In this document: piece by piece, positions 1-7,135 of the stretch | How positions within the stretch are numbered: position 1 is the stretch's first letter | How the letters are laid out: each line of letters begins with the position of its first letter | Origin: a virus | Direction: 5' to 3' (one strand) | DNA length: 27,531 nucleotides | IMG/VR virus record: IMGVR_UViG_3300030385_001612 | Location: 1-27,531 of that record | The notes under the pieces: generated by a model | Databases searched by the model: none | What the model was told of the DNA's origin: nothing | The model's input: only the letters and a program-made list of their open reading frames with translations | Position numbers and translations under genes: made by a program

Positions 1-2
1 GG

Positions 3-443
3 GCACTAAGTGCAGAAGGCTGGAAGGTCATAGGAGATCCTGACACCGGAAACAAATCATCGTATTCAAGATTGATTCAGATCGGTCCAGTTCTATTCGA
101 CATCAAACATCACGGTCGTATGGGAAGACGGGCACACACGAAGGGTCCGTACATTAGATGGTTCGCTCAAGATATTTTTTTCAACTATATGATGGACCAT
201 GAGGAGCCACCTGACGTAGCTGTGCGTAGTCACTTTCACCAATTCGCTGACAGTGGACGAATTCACAAGATCAAAACAAGAGTGGTTGCCCTTCCTGCCT
301 GGCAACTTGCTACGGAGTATGTACATAGGGTGGCTGAGTCTCTCGCAGATATTGGTCTTGTTTGGTTTGAGATTGATGATGATGATTATGATATGAAGAC
401 CGTACTCTATAAACCCGACAGACCAACGACTGTGGAGATATGA
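3..443 (+). CDS. Metallophosphoesterase-like protein, C-terminal part (truncated by window edge)
   Basis: The reading frame is open from base 3, so the true start lies outside the window; about 146 residues are visible. The visible part has a KHHG motif followed about 45 residues later by RSHFHQF. That spacing of His clusters fits the last two metal-binding motifs of calcineurin-like (Mre11/SbcD-type) phosphoesterases, which hydrolyse phosphodiester bonds with two bound metals. The N-terminal D-x-H and GNHD motifs cannot be checked, so the family is inferred from the C-terminal motifs only. The end has an acidic patch (EIDDDDYD). The stop overlaps the next start as ATGA, so the two genes are translationally coupled. 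Another metal hydrolase is possible. Confidence 0.5.
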   Translation, partial: ALSAEGWKVIGDPDTGNKSSYSRLIQIGPVLFDIKHHGRMGRRAHTKGPYIRWFAQDIFFNYMMDHEEPPDVAVRSHFHQFADSGRIHKIKTRVVALPAWQLATEYVHRVAESLADIGLVWFEIDDDDYDMKTVLYKPDRPTTVEI

Positions 444-697
444 TGGCAACAGAAGCCGAACTGTTACAACATGTTCAGGAGGCGTTAGATGCTCCCCCCT
501 CAGAAGACGGGGCGATGTCCGTATTGGAGTTAGCCGAATCCCTTGATATCAGTGCAGCCGCTGTACGAAAAAGATTAAGAAAACTTATTGCATCTGGATC
601 GGTCGAGCTTGTTCGTGTAAGGCGAACGGCGTTACACGGAATTGTTGCAAGAAGAGTGGCATACAGAACCGTCAAGAAAAATACTGATGACAAATAA
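440..697 (+). CDS. Small winged-helix DNA-binding protein
   Basis: This 85-residue protein starts at the ATG inside the ATGA overlap with the upstream gene. Residues about 25-60 form a helix-turn-helix: MSVLELAESLDIS is followed by AAAVRKRLRKLIASG and a basic wing (VELVRVRR). This is the MarR/IclR/DeoR-like winged-helix pattern. It is almost only the DNA-binding domain, with no effector domain. Because it lies in a phage and has no catalytic motif, a transcription-regulator role is inferred. It is one of two candidates in this window, with the gene at 7517-7900, for recognising the repeated palindromes. The basic C-terminus overlaps the next gene by 11 bases. Confidence 0.6.
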   Translation: MMATEAELLQHVQEALDAPPSEDGAMSVLELAESLDISAAAVRKRLRKLIASGSVELVRVRRTALHGIVARRVAYRTVKKNTDDK

Positions 698-1322
698 TTT
701 TAATTTGGTGCTGGCAGCCCTAACATTCGTAACTATAACCGGGTTGATAATTATTTTTAGTCCCTACGCGGGCGCACGCGAGCGGGCAGTCGTCGCGGAA
801 GAGAAAGTTCGTGTCCTTGAGGAAGAGCGAGTCGGGTTGGAGACAGAATTCGGACTAGCGGAGCAGGACTATGAACTCTTGAAGGACAGTTTGGACGAGG
901 CACACGATTCTATAGCAGAAATCAGGGAAGATGCGAAAAACAGGGCCGTAGAATCCTCTGTAGCATTCGAGGAGAATGTCCTTATACTCCGTGATAGCCT
1001 AGAAGCTTACGATGGCTTAGGAGCGATCCTAGACACTCTGAGGGCATTGCACTTCAGAGAGGTGTCTGCATACCAGGAACAGGTAGAAATACTGGAAGAA
1101 GAGAAGTCTTTGTTGTGGAAAAGAGTCGAAGCTACCGATTCGATGTGGATAATGGAGCAAAGAATCAACAGCGCACTTCGGCGCGAGGTTGCCGCACTCA
1201 ATGTAGAGGCTGATGCGTGGAAGGAAGTTGGGTCGCCAGGATTACTTCGGCGTATTGGTGGGGCCACACCCTATGTTGCACTAGGTATGATTGGGGGGTT
1301 TCTTATAACCCGTGGAAACTAG
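687..1322 (+). CDS. Membrane-anchored coiled-coil protein of unknown function
   Basis: A 211-residue product when started at the ATG at 687. An in-frame TTG at 642 would add 15 residues and overlap the upstream gene more. Residues about 5-25 are a hydrophobic segment (LVLAALTFVTITGLIIIF). Residues about 30-185 are rich in Glu, Leu and Ala with heptad-like spacing, a long coiled coil. Residues about 194-208 (PYVALGMIGGFLI) are a second hydrophobic stretch. The architecture resembles envelope-spanning phage proteins such as spanins, but no lipobox or lysis neighbours are visible, so a lysis role is only a possibility. Its stop shares the four bases CTAG (1319-1322) with the stop of the oppositely directed small gene at 1319-1462. 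Confidence 0.55.
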   Translation: MTNNFNLVLAALTFVTITGLIIIFSPYAGARERAVVAEEKVRVLEEERVGLETEFGLAEQDYELLKDSLDEAHDSIAEIREDAKNRAVESSVAFEENVLILRDSLEAYDGLGAILDTLRALHFREVSAYQEQVEILEEEKSLLWKRVEATDSMWIMEQRINSALRREVAALNVEADAWKEVGSPGLLRRIGGATPYVALGMIGGFLITRGN

Positions 1323-1462
1323 AGGTAAGGGCGTTCCCGAATTCTCTCAGTAGTCCAGTGCGTGTGCCCCGCAAGCCATCCGTACTTGACTCCGTACTTG
1401 ACTCCAACCATTAGGCATACGCTCAGTAGCATCACTGTCCCTAGTAACTTGCCTTTTTTCAT
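1319..1462 (-). CDS. 47-residue single-pass membrane or secreted small protein
   Basis: The start is ATG at 1462, preceded by an AGGAAAAGG ribosome-binding sequence 7 bases upstream. The protein opens with a basic MKKGK, then a hydrophobic run (LLGTVMLLSVCLMVGV), as in a signal peptide or single membrane helix. It continues with a duplicated VKYG and a short polar tail with HTHW. The VKYG duplication comes from a 12-bp tandem DNA repeat at 1379-1402. It is the last gene of the leftward recombination cluster and overlaps the stop of the convergent gene by four bases. No family is recognised. Good initiation signals and a plausible membrane peptide support it as real, but it is short. Confidence 0.5.
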   Translation of the reverse strand: MKKGKLLGTVMLLSVCLMVGVKYGVKYGWLAGHTHWTTERIRERPYL

Positions 1463-1485
1463 AGTCTAACCTTTTCCTAAAAAGT

Positions 1486-1571
1486 ATGAGGGCACCACCT
1501 GCCAAGGCAGGTTTCAACATGGTCGTTTAAGTTGGTCTACGGAAAGGATGTGCCGCAGCCGAACCCCTCAT
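1486..1571 (-). promoter_or_regulatory. Structured leader upstream of the 47-residue membrane protein
   Basis: Bases 1486-1492 (ATGAGGG) can pair with 1565-1571 (CCCTCAT) as a closing stem. Inside it lies a perfect 7-bp hairpin at 1497-1512 (ACCTGCC, 2-base loop, GGCAGGT). On the minus strand the closing stem is followed by a short T-run and then by the ribosome-binding sequence of the gene starting at 1462. This geometry could be a folded mRNA leader or an attenuator between two genes of the operon. The pairing is seen in the sequence; the function is inferred. Confidence 0.3.
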
Positions 1572-1583
1572 GTTGTTTCTAAT

Positions 1584-1892
1584 CTACCAAGGAAGCCCGT
1601 CGTCTGACTCCTGTTCCTGTTCCTGTTCAACTTGCGGCTCAGGTTCTGGGGCCTTTAGGCGTTCAAGCTCCAAGCGGAAGTTTTTGTAGGGCATCCCTGC
1701 CTTGGAAGTACGTTCCCACATGGCTACACGGAGGACGGGCATCATACCCGTCTTGGCCCGCTCGACCATGACCTTGAGGAATTCCCTTGTGAATTCAATC
1801 TTGCCCACCTCAGATGGGTGGCGATCAGTCTTTGCAAACTTATTCTTAAATACGGCAAAGTCGATCTTCGGTTCGTCAGCATAATCAGGCAT
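1584..1892 (-). CDS. Small protein with SSB-like acidic C-terminal tail
   Basis: The ATG at 1892 is chosen because a GAGGAG ribosome-binding sequence sits 6-8 bases upstream; it overlaps the annealing-protein gene by 8 bases (ATGCCTGA). A longer start at 1919 lacks this support. The 102-residue protein has a compact basic/aromatic N-terminal part (residues 1-75), then a low-complexity linker of Glu, Gln and Pro, and ends in DDGLPW. Bacterial single-stranded DNA-binding proteins end in an acidic tip such as DDDIPF, which recruits replication and repair partners. With the annealing protein immediately upstream, an SSB or SSB-mimic role is likely. No OB-fold signature is obvious by eye, so the fold is unproven. 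Confidence 0.5.
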   Translation of the reverse strand: MPDYADEPKIDFAVFKNKFAKTDRHPSEVGKIEFTREFLKVMVERAKTGMMPVLRVAMWERTSKAGMPYKNFRLELERLKAPEPEPQVEQEQEQESDDGLPW

Positions 1893-2622
1893 CGTTCTGC
1901 TCCTCTGCTTTCGCATCATTTAGTTTGATTACTGTTTTCCCTGCTTCCTTCAAGATCTTTACCAACCTTACTGCCTCCTCGTTGTCATCGTTCTTGATCG
2001 CCGTCTTGATCTCAAACTTGAGGTTTACATCCGGCTCCCATCCACGGTTGAAGAGATCCGTAGCGGTTTCCGTCAGCTCTGGAATATAATTTTTCTCGTC
2101 TTTCTTTTTAGCGGGCGGCTTACTTTTGGGTCTGGTTTTCTTGGGATGGGCGTGGGCCGTTTCCGATGACACAGGTGACGCCCCATGTGTACCCGATTCC
2201 CAAGACCCAGGCGTGTCCTCTCCGGCATAGATGTAGTGCCCAAGACCAAAGAGAGCGAAGCACTTCGTCAGGCATCGCATCCGTGCATCCGATATGCTCC
2301 TGCTGTCAGCGTTCGCTATAGCCTTGTGCCTGTAGTCCATGACCGGAAGCCACATGTCTCTCGTCACCTCACCTATCGTGACTGAGCAATTTACCATCGA
2401 AGATCCACCTGGGTAGACCTGGATATCGTGCATGATTCCGGCATCGTCACGCTGTCCATGCCACTTAACATCAAGGTCTGGGTAGTGTTCCATCATCACG
2501 CCCCATGCCCATGCCCATGAGAGGTATGTCAGCCCCCCACGATCCTCCGTGTGTGCGGATACGTCTACCTTCGACAGCGTATCCCAAATCTGTTTAGCTG
2601 TCGGACTCTTTGCTGTTGCCAT
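1885..2622 (-). CDS. Single-strand annealing protein, DUF1071/Sak3-like
   Basis: A 245-residue protein starting at an ATG after an AGGAGGGGAGACAA leader. Residues about 25-135 carry the conserved core of DUF1071 (Sak3-type) phage recombinases: TYLSWAWAW near residue 33, then WLPVMDYRHKAIANAD, and MRCLTKCFALFGLGHYIYAGED around residues 115-135. This group is linked to the Rad52/ERF annealing proteins, which pair complementary single strands in phage recombination. The C-terminal third is a Lys/Pro-rich linker (KKTRPKSKPPAKKKD) followed by an alpha-helical tail. Its neighbours are a nuclease and a protein with an SSB-like tail, which fits a recombination module. Its first 25 coding bases nearly match those of the ParB-like gene upstream. 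Confidence 0.7.
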   Translation of the reverse strand: MATAKSPTAKQIWDTLSKVDVSAHTEDRGGLTYLSWAWAWGVMMEHYPDLDVKWHGQRDDAGIMHDIQVYPGGSSMVNCSVTIGEVTRDMWLPVMDYRHKAIANADSRSISDARMRCLTKCFALFGLGHYIYAGEDTPGSWESGTHGASPVSSETAHAHPKKTRPKSKPPAKKKDEKNYIPELTETATDLFNRGWEPDVNLKFEIKTAIKNDDNEEAVRLVKILKEAGKTVIKLNDAKAEEQNDA

Positions 2623-2663
2623 TTGTCTCCCCTCCTAGTTTTAGATCTGTGTTCATCCACATG

Positions 2664-3623
2664 TTACAGGGATGCGAGGTAGGTGTACTTCCTGTTACCT
2701 CTTTTGTGATTGTAAATATCTTCTATATGTCTCAGGGCGTTTGTCCATTCTTTCGGCTTATCCTCAAGAGGACGGCATAGGTTGGGGTAAGATTCCACTT
2801 GCGTTAAGAACACTTGTGGATCAAAGTCCTCGTTCTCGCTCTCAATATGCTCGCTTCTATAGTGAAGCAAGTAGTGTATGCTACAAAGGTATTCTCTGGT
2901 TCTCAGATGTATAAAACGATTTCGGTGCAACCTGCCGTTTGAATTGTATGTAGTCCCCGCTCGCTGACGGGGAAGAACCGAAAAGATTTTCATAAGATAG
3001 TCTAAGGTGGTTACGCCCTTTGACGCATTGGTTAGATCTATCTCTCCGTTCCTGAAAATCACACTCAGTTTGTTTTCTGTCTGAGTACCACGATTCCAGG
3101 GGTTGGAAGCGTGACGCAAAAACGCATTTTTTTCCACGCCGTCTCTTCCGCACATCAGACCAAGCATGGAAGTGAATACGATACGGTATGGCCCACCAGT
3201 TTTTACCGTTACCCCCAACTCATCAAGCGTTTTATCATAATGCTCGTATAAGTTCTGGAATTGTATGTAGTCTCCCCTTCCATCTTCTACATAAAGTTTC
3301 ATGTAGTCTGGAAGGGTGTGGGGCTTTTGTCCTGTATTCAACTGGCGTATTACTTGAGTAGGGACGATGTCTCCTGTCAGCCTTAGAAAGACTACTGGAA
3401 AGCCGCCAGCTTTCGCTGCCTCAAGCCTGTGCTGACCATCTAGTACCTGGTTTTCTTGGTCAACGACAATTGGTACAGGATAGAGCCTTTCGTTGAATGA
3501 CCGCAGTAGGTCTTTAACTTTTACTGGATTGATGTTTCGGTTGCCCGCATAAGGCTTAAACATCTCATAATCTCTTGTCTCATACAGCGTTGCTACTCCT
3601 GTCGGACTCTTCGTTGTTTCCAT
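2664..3623 (-). CDS. ParB/Srx-fold N-terminal domain protein
   Basis: The ATG at 3623 is preferred because GGAGAGGAG lies just upstream; an in-frame start at 3701 would run far into the nuclease gene. The product has 319 residues. Residues about 25-80 match the ParB N-terminal/Srx-like fold: a region ending in VPIVVD, then the signature LDGQHRLEAAKAGG at 61-74. ParB-fold proteins act as CTP-dependent DNA clamps, nucleases or, in phages, regulators. The remaining 230 residues are unrecognised, with aromatic and basic segments and no clear helix-turn-helix. It lies within the recombination cluster and overlaps the nuclease gene by 44 bases. A role in DNA processing is inferred from context only. 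Confidence 0.55.
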   Translation of the reverse strand: METTKSPTGVATLYETRDYEMFKPYAGNRNINPVKVKDLLRSFNERLYPVPIVVDQENQVLDGQHRLEAAKAGGFPVVFLRLTGDIVPTQVIRQLNTGQKPHTLPDYMKLYVEDGRGDYIQFQNLYEHYDKTLDELGVTVKTGGPYRIVFTSMLGLMCGRDGVEKNAFLRHASNPWNRGTQTENKLSVIFRNGEIDLTNASKGVTTLDYLMKIFSVLPRQRAGTTYNSNGRLHRNRFIHLRTREYLCSIHYLLHYRSEHIESENEDFDPQVFLTQVESYPNLCRPLEDKPKEWTNALRHIEDIYNHKRGNRKYTYLASL

Positions 3624-4440
3624 TCTGCTCTCCTCTCCATTGTGGACAAAATTCTGATACATCGCACCACGATTCACAGCGAATGAATTTAGGTTCTTCA
3701 TCTACCACCGTGTAGTGGCCCTTCTTCTGCTTGTTGATCCAAGCGGCGGCATTAGCCAGTGAGTTGTACTTTTTGGTTTTTCCTGTATTGGAAACCACCT
3801 TGTACCCACCACGCGCCCACCTTTCTTCATTGGTACACGGCGCAGTACCCTCCGCCATATGTATAGCCACTCGTTCGTTTACATAATCGTCCTGTACTTT
3901 CGGTAGCCACAGTGGGACGGGGATCACAACAATCGGACTGCTTGGATAGTTCCTGGATCTCTCGACCTTGGATATATGCCAATCCCTGCAAATTGCAACG
4001 ACAGTCAGGCTCGTAGCTTCTATATCGTTCTGCCTGAGAAGCCACGCATACAGATTCAATTGACTTTCCCAATCCTTCTTGAGCGATTGTCGCACCGTGT
4101 ACTCCGAAGTGACTTTGTAATCTGTTATCGCTCCGTCTTCCAAGAGATCAATCGCACCTGAGATTTTCACACCGTAGGTGTGCTCCGCAAAATATCTTTG
4201 TTCTGCGTTATCGGGATTGTTTGCTTCCAGTACGCTGTGTACTCCTGTTCCCAACAATTTCCACAACCAGTCACGAACATCTGAACTCAGCTTGTCTTCA
4301 TGCCTCTTTCTCAAGCGAGCTATCTGGGGTGGCTGAATCAAACCAGTAACACTGAAGTCGGCATCTCCCATTGAATACGAATCATTCTGGGCGGCTCTTA
4401 CAAAAACATCAGGTGCCCCATGCTCATTGGTTATAATCAT
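3580..4440 (-). CDS. PD-(D/E)XK nuclease, RecB/Cas4-type
   Basis: The start at 4440 forms an ATGA overlap with the preceding gene; a longer start at 4488 would overlap more. The 286-residue product shows the RecB-like nuclease motifs in order: GTGVHSVLE (His68), SGAIDLL (Asp98), ITDYKV (Asp107, Lys109) and QLNLYAWLL (Gln127, Tyr131). Such enzymes degrade DNA ends with Mg2+ and pair with annealing proteins in phage recombination. Near the C-terminus CESWCDVSEFC gives three closely spaced Cys, like part of a Cas4/AddB iron-sulphur cluster, but no N-terminal Cys is present. The central region has a Gly/Lys-rich segment (KVVSNTGKTKKYNS). Likely the exonuclease partner of the Sak3-like protein. 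Confidence 0.7.
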   Translation of the reverse strand: MIITNEHGAPDVFVRAAQNDSYSMGDADFSVTGLIQPPQIARLRKRHEDKLSSDVRDWLWKLLGTGVHSVLEANNPDNAEQRYFAEHTYGVKISGAIDLLEDGAITDYKVTSEYTVRQSLKKDWESQLNLYAWLLRQNDIEATSLTVVAICRDWHISKVERSRNYPSSPIVVIPVPLWLPKVQDDYVNERVAIHMAEGTAPCTNEERWARGGYKVVSNTGKTKKYNSLANAAAWINKQKKGHYTVVDEEPKFIRCESWCDVSEFCPQWRGEQNGNNEESDRSSNAV

Positions 4441-4733
4441 TTCAAGCCCCACCTTTTCTTTTTGGCGGGACTTGGCTCGACTCTCCAAATTCCAATTCCG
4501 TATTCTGTTTTACGAACACTGTATTTTTTGTTTAGTTTTTTTGATTCTCTCCAGACATAGCTTCTGACTGACGAGAGGATCTTTACTCTCTCCTCATCTG
4601 AGGTTGGAATTTCAATCAAGTCACCTACCGCTACTGTAGCCAGAGGTAGGTCGCCCCATTTATGGGGCTTGGTAGTGAGGGGTGGTACCCCCACTCCCTC
4701 GTAAACCCTGAATCTTTTTGTATCTTGTTGCAC
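4437..4733 (-). CDS. Small phage protein, possibly DUF7303-like
   Basis: GTG at 4733 is chosen because a perfect GGAGG lies 6 bases upstream. A GTG at 4790 would overlap the divergent resolvase gene and has no such site. The 98-residue protein has a hydrophobic patch (LPLATVAVGDLIEIP), a helix with basic residues (SSVRSYVWRESKKLNKKYS) and ends in GIWRVEPSPAKKKRW. The pattern 'VGDxxxIP...R..V.S....Y.....KK.SVRKTE.G..IWR' resembles small phage proteins of the DUF7303 kind; this is from memory and moderate. It is the first gene of the leftward recombination operon and is divergent from the resolvase gene. Confidence 0.55.
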   Translation of the reverse strand: MQQDTKRFRVYEGVGVPPLTTKPHKWGDLPLATVAVGDLIEIPTSDEERVKILSSVRSYVWRESKKLNKKYSVRKTEYGIGIWRVEPSPAKKKRWGLK

Positions 4734-4756
4734 TGTAAACCTCCAAGTGTTATCCT
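4728..4756 (+). promoter_or_regulatory. Possible promoter of the resolvase/helicase operon
   Basis: TTGCAC at 4728-4733 and TATCCT at 4751-4756 are 17 bases apart, a weak match to sigma-70 -35 and -10 boxes. The resolvase SD and start follow directly, so the leader would be only about 16 bases. A promoter for divergent transcription is needed in or near this 45-base gap, which is the main support. Confidence 0.25.
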
Positions 4757-4778
4757 GCTGGGTTCGGAGATAGGGGTA

Positions 4779-5243
4779 ATGATAATCCACCGACTAAAGA
4801 AACGCAAGCCAGTTGACAACGATCCGAGCATACTTACTATATACGGCGAACCCGCATCTAAATCTAACTCTAGACGTTTAGTTTCCATAGGTGGAAAACC
4901 CAGGTTTATCAAGAGTAAGAAGGCACTTCAGTACGGTAGAAATTTTGATAAACAGTGCCCAATCCGTAAGGAACCGTTCGTAAAGAAAGAAGATTTAGCG
5001 ATAGCTATAAAGATCTACTATAGAACTAGAAGACCAGACCTAGATGAATCACTAATCTTAGATTTATTACAGGGTAGAGTGTATGAGAATGACAGGTCTA
5101 TCAAATCTAAGTTTATCGAACATGGTTTAGATAAGGAAAACCCAAGGTCAGTAATAGTTATTAGTGGATTAGATAATAAGGACTTGGTTAGAACGACTTT
5201 ATTAGAACTAGTTAGAGAGGAGGAGGATGAATGCAACAAATAG
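4779..5243 (+). CDS. RusA-like Holliday junction resolvase
   Basis: The ATG at 4779 follows GGAGATAGGGG; a start at 4662 would run into the divergent gene. The 154-residue protein matches RusA in layout: an N-terminal strand with a basic loop (IYGEPASKSNSRR), then RPDLDESLILDLLQGRVYEND at about 85-105, which fits the RusA pattern of paired acidic residues, 'D-x-D...L-x-G...Y-x-(N/D)-D'. RusA enzymes are dimers that cut four-way junctions, here probably replication or recombination intermediates before packaging. The gene is visibly more AT-rich than the helicase gene after it, with many AGA, TTA and CTA codons, which suggests a separate origin. It overlaps the helicase gene by 13 bases. Confidence 0.65.
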   Translation: MIIHRLKKRKPVDNDPSILTIYGEPASKSNSRRLVSIGGKPRFIKSKKALQYGRNFDKQCPIRKEPFVKKEDLAIAIKIYYRTRRPDLDESLILDLLQGRVYENDRSIKSKFIEHGLDKENPRSVIVISGLDNKDLVRTTLLELVREEEDECNK

Positions 5244-6979
5244 CACCTGAAATCAAAAGGTTGGCTACCAATCTCAGGGCAGGTCAACACAAAAAGCAGT
5301 GCCCTCAGTGTCAGGATGATCGCAGTAAGAACAGAAAGGATCGACCTCTCTCCATTAGGGTTGATGGCACCGGAGTTAAGTACAGATGCCACCACTGTGG
5401 AGTCGAGGGTGGTTGGGTATACGATAATGATTCCGATTTCGATATACCGGAGGTTCTTCCATCCAAACCTATCGCTCTCATCAATAGGAATGGAAATGAC
5501 GAGGCGTTTGAATACCTTAGATCTAGGCACATTGCCGAAGAGGTTATCAAGAACTACACCATCCTCAGTACCTATCGTTTCAATGGCAAGACGGTCCCTG
5601 CTGTCGGCTTTCCGTATCGTGACGGAGAAATCGTCAATGCCGTGAAGTGGAGGTCGGCTGACGGCTCTAAGAACTTCAGCCAAGAAAATGTATGTGAGGA
5701 TTTTTATAATCTGGATGCTTACGTCGATGGCAATGACATCCTCATCTGTGAGGGTGAGTTCGACGCTTGTGCTTGGCTGAGTTGTGATCTTCCCGAAAAC
5801 CTGACTGTCCTCTCCATACCCAATGGTGCCCCACCAGTGGTGAAGGATGGAAAGATTGATCCAACGGAGGATAATAAGTTCAGATATATCTGGAGGGCGG
5901 AGCGGCAGCTTGCGGCAGCCCCAAGAATTATTTTGAACTGCGATAATGATGGACCTGGCACCGCTCTGCAAAAGGAGATTGTTCGTAGAATAGGTAGCAC
6001 CAAGACTTGGATCGTAGATCTTGGGAAGTACAAGGATGCGAACGATGCGTTGAAATCCGAAGGCCCAAACTATCTCGAAAACCAAATCGACAAATGTAAA
6101 ATGATGCCGATTATCGGTGTCTATACTGTCGATGACATCTTCGATTCTGTCATGGATCTCTACGAGAATGGACAGATCAAGGGTGCGTCTACCGGATTCG
6201 CTTCGCTTGACGAGTACATGCAAGTGCCACTTGGTATGCTGACCGTGGTTACTGGCTTCCCTGCTAGTGGCAAGTCCGACTTGATTGACCAGATCTGCGT
6301 CAACCTGGCGAGATCCCACAACTGGAAAACAATTTTTTGTTCGTTTGAGAAACCTGCTGATTATCACTATGCCCAGATAGCGCAGAAGGTTGTTGATCGT
6401 CCGTTCTTTGTTGAGAGTGGAGCCAACCGAATGTCCCAAGAAGAAGTTGAGTACAGTAAGCAAGTTATAAAGGACAACTTCGTCTTTATGAATAACCGTA
6501 GCGGTGGTGCTACCGACATCGACAGTATTCTTTCCAAGGCTTCTGAATGTGTGATGAGATATGGGTCGAGGATCTTGGTTATCGACCCCTATAACTACAT
6601 TCATATGAAGAAGGGTGGTCGAGAAACGGATGTCATCAGCCAGATGCTCACCAAGGTTCAGCAGTGGTCTAAGAATCACGATGCCCACACCTTCTTTATC
6701 GCCCATCCTGCTAAGATTAACTCCGAAAGACGAACAGGTAATAAGGTGGTGGTAACCGGAATGGACATCTCAGGCTCTCACACTTGGTTCAGCAAGGCAG
6801 ACATCGGACTGACGGTGTGGAGGCACCCCAACGACGAGGAACCCCCAGAGGCTCACGTTTGGAAGGTGCGTTGGTCTTGGATTGGTAAGCACGGTGCGTG
6901 TCCTCTCCATTACGATAAGGTTAGCGGTCGGTGGCACACGTTTGGTCCTGCATTTGATGATTACGACTGGGACTTTTAG
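5231..6979 (+). CDS. Bifunctional DNA primase-helicase, T7 gp4/DnaB type
   Basis: A 582-residue protein starting at an ATG behind GAGGAGGAGGATGA. Domain order: zinc ribbon with CPQC at 24-27 and CHHC at 53-56; TOPRIM primase core with ICEGEFD at 172-178 and NCDND at 236-240; then a RecA-like DnaB-family helicase with Walker A GFPASGKS at 342-349, Walker B ILVIDP near 447 and a motif-3-type HTFFIAHPAK near 485. This is the same layout as T7 gp4: it primes and unwinds DNA at the fork, and is expected to form hexameric rings. Its length fits the family. It is the last gene of its rightward operon and is followed by hairpins. Very confident on type. Confidence 0.9.
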   Translation: MQQIAPEIKRLATNLRAGQHKKQCPQCQDDRSKNRKDRPLSIRVDGTGVKYRCHHCGVEGGWVYDNDSDFDIPEVLPSKPIALINRNGNDEAFEYLRSRHIAEEVIKNYTILSTYRFNGKTVPAVGFPYRDGEIVNAVKWRSADGSKNFSQENVCEDFYNLDAYVDGNDILICEGEFDACAWLSCDLPENLTVLSIPNGAPPVVKDGKIDPTEDNKFRYIWRAERQLAAAPRIILNCDNDGPGTALQKEIVRRIGSTKTWIVDLGKYKDANDALKSEGPNYLENQIDKCKMMPIIGVYTVDDIFDSVMDLYENGQIKGASTGFASLDEYMQVPLGMLTVVTGFPASGKSDLIDQICVNLARSHNWKTIFCSFEKPADYHYAQIAQKVVDRPFFVESGANRMSQEEVEYSKQVIKDNFVFMNNRSGGATDIDSILSKASECVMRYGSRILVIDPYNYIHMKKGGRETDVISQMLTKVQQWSKNHDAHTFFIAHPAKINSERRTGNKVVVTGMDISGSHTWFSKADIGLTVWRHPNDEEPPEAHVWKVRWSWIGKHGACPLHYDKVSGRWHTFGPAFDDYDWDF

Positions 6980-7014
6980 GTTGACGTAAGTTTTGTAACT
7001 ACCTACCTTCTCCA

Positions 7015-7041
7015 TACTACGATAGCTCCTCTCTCGTAGTA
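7015..7041 (+). other. Hairpin in the convergent gap after the helicase gene
   Basis: TACTACG (7015-7021) pairs with CGTAGTA (7035-7041) around a pyrimidine-rich loop. It is not followed by a T-run, so it is not a standard terminator by itself. The decamer ACTACGATAG here recurs in the hairpin at 14545-14568, also after a rightward gene. Confidence 0.4.
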
Positions 7042-7091
7042 CATGGTGTGATGGGTACTAAAAAGAAAGTACGTTTCATCCTCGTACTTCG

Positions 7092-7135
7092 CCCCCAGTG
7101 GTCGCCTACTGCTCAGGTAGACCCCTGGGGGTTTT
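7092..7135 (+). terminator. Intrinsic terminator of the resolvase/helicase operon
   Basis: CCCCCAG (7092-7098) pairs with CTGGGGG (7125-7131), with additional internal pairing (GGT with ACC, CTAC with GTAG), followed at once by TTTTAGTTT. This is a strong stem with a T-run for rightward transcription and sits between convergent genes. Confidence 0.75.

Noticed and set aside
3580-4440. Iron-sulphur Cas4-type cluster in the nuclease
   Set aside because: Three clustered Cys occur near the C-terminus (CESWCDVSEFC) but the fourth, N-terminal Cys expected in Cas4/AddB is missing. The protein is kept as a RecB-like nuclease.
5018-6706. A 562-codon open frame on the minus strand, opposite the primase-helicase
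   Set aside because: The helicase frame has complete zinc-ribbon, TOPRIM and Walker motifs. The antisense frame gives a repetitive, low-complexity protein without domain motifs; it is a codon-bias shadow.
6980-7133. tRNA or other structured RNA gene in the convergent gap
   Set aside because: Hairpins are present but no cloverleaf or T-loop consensus; the last hairpin is a terminator.
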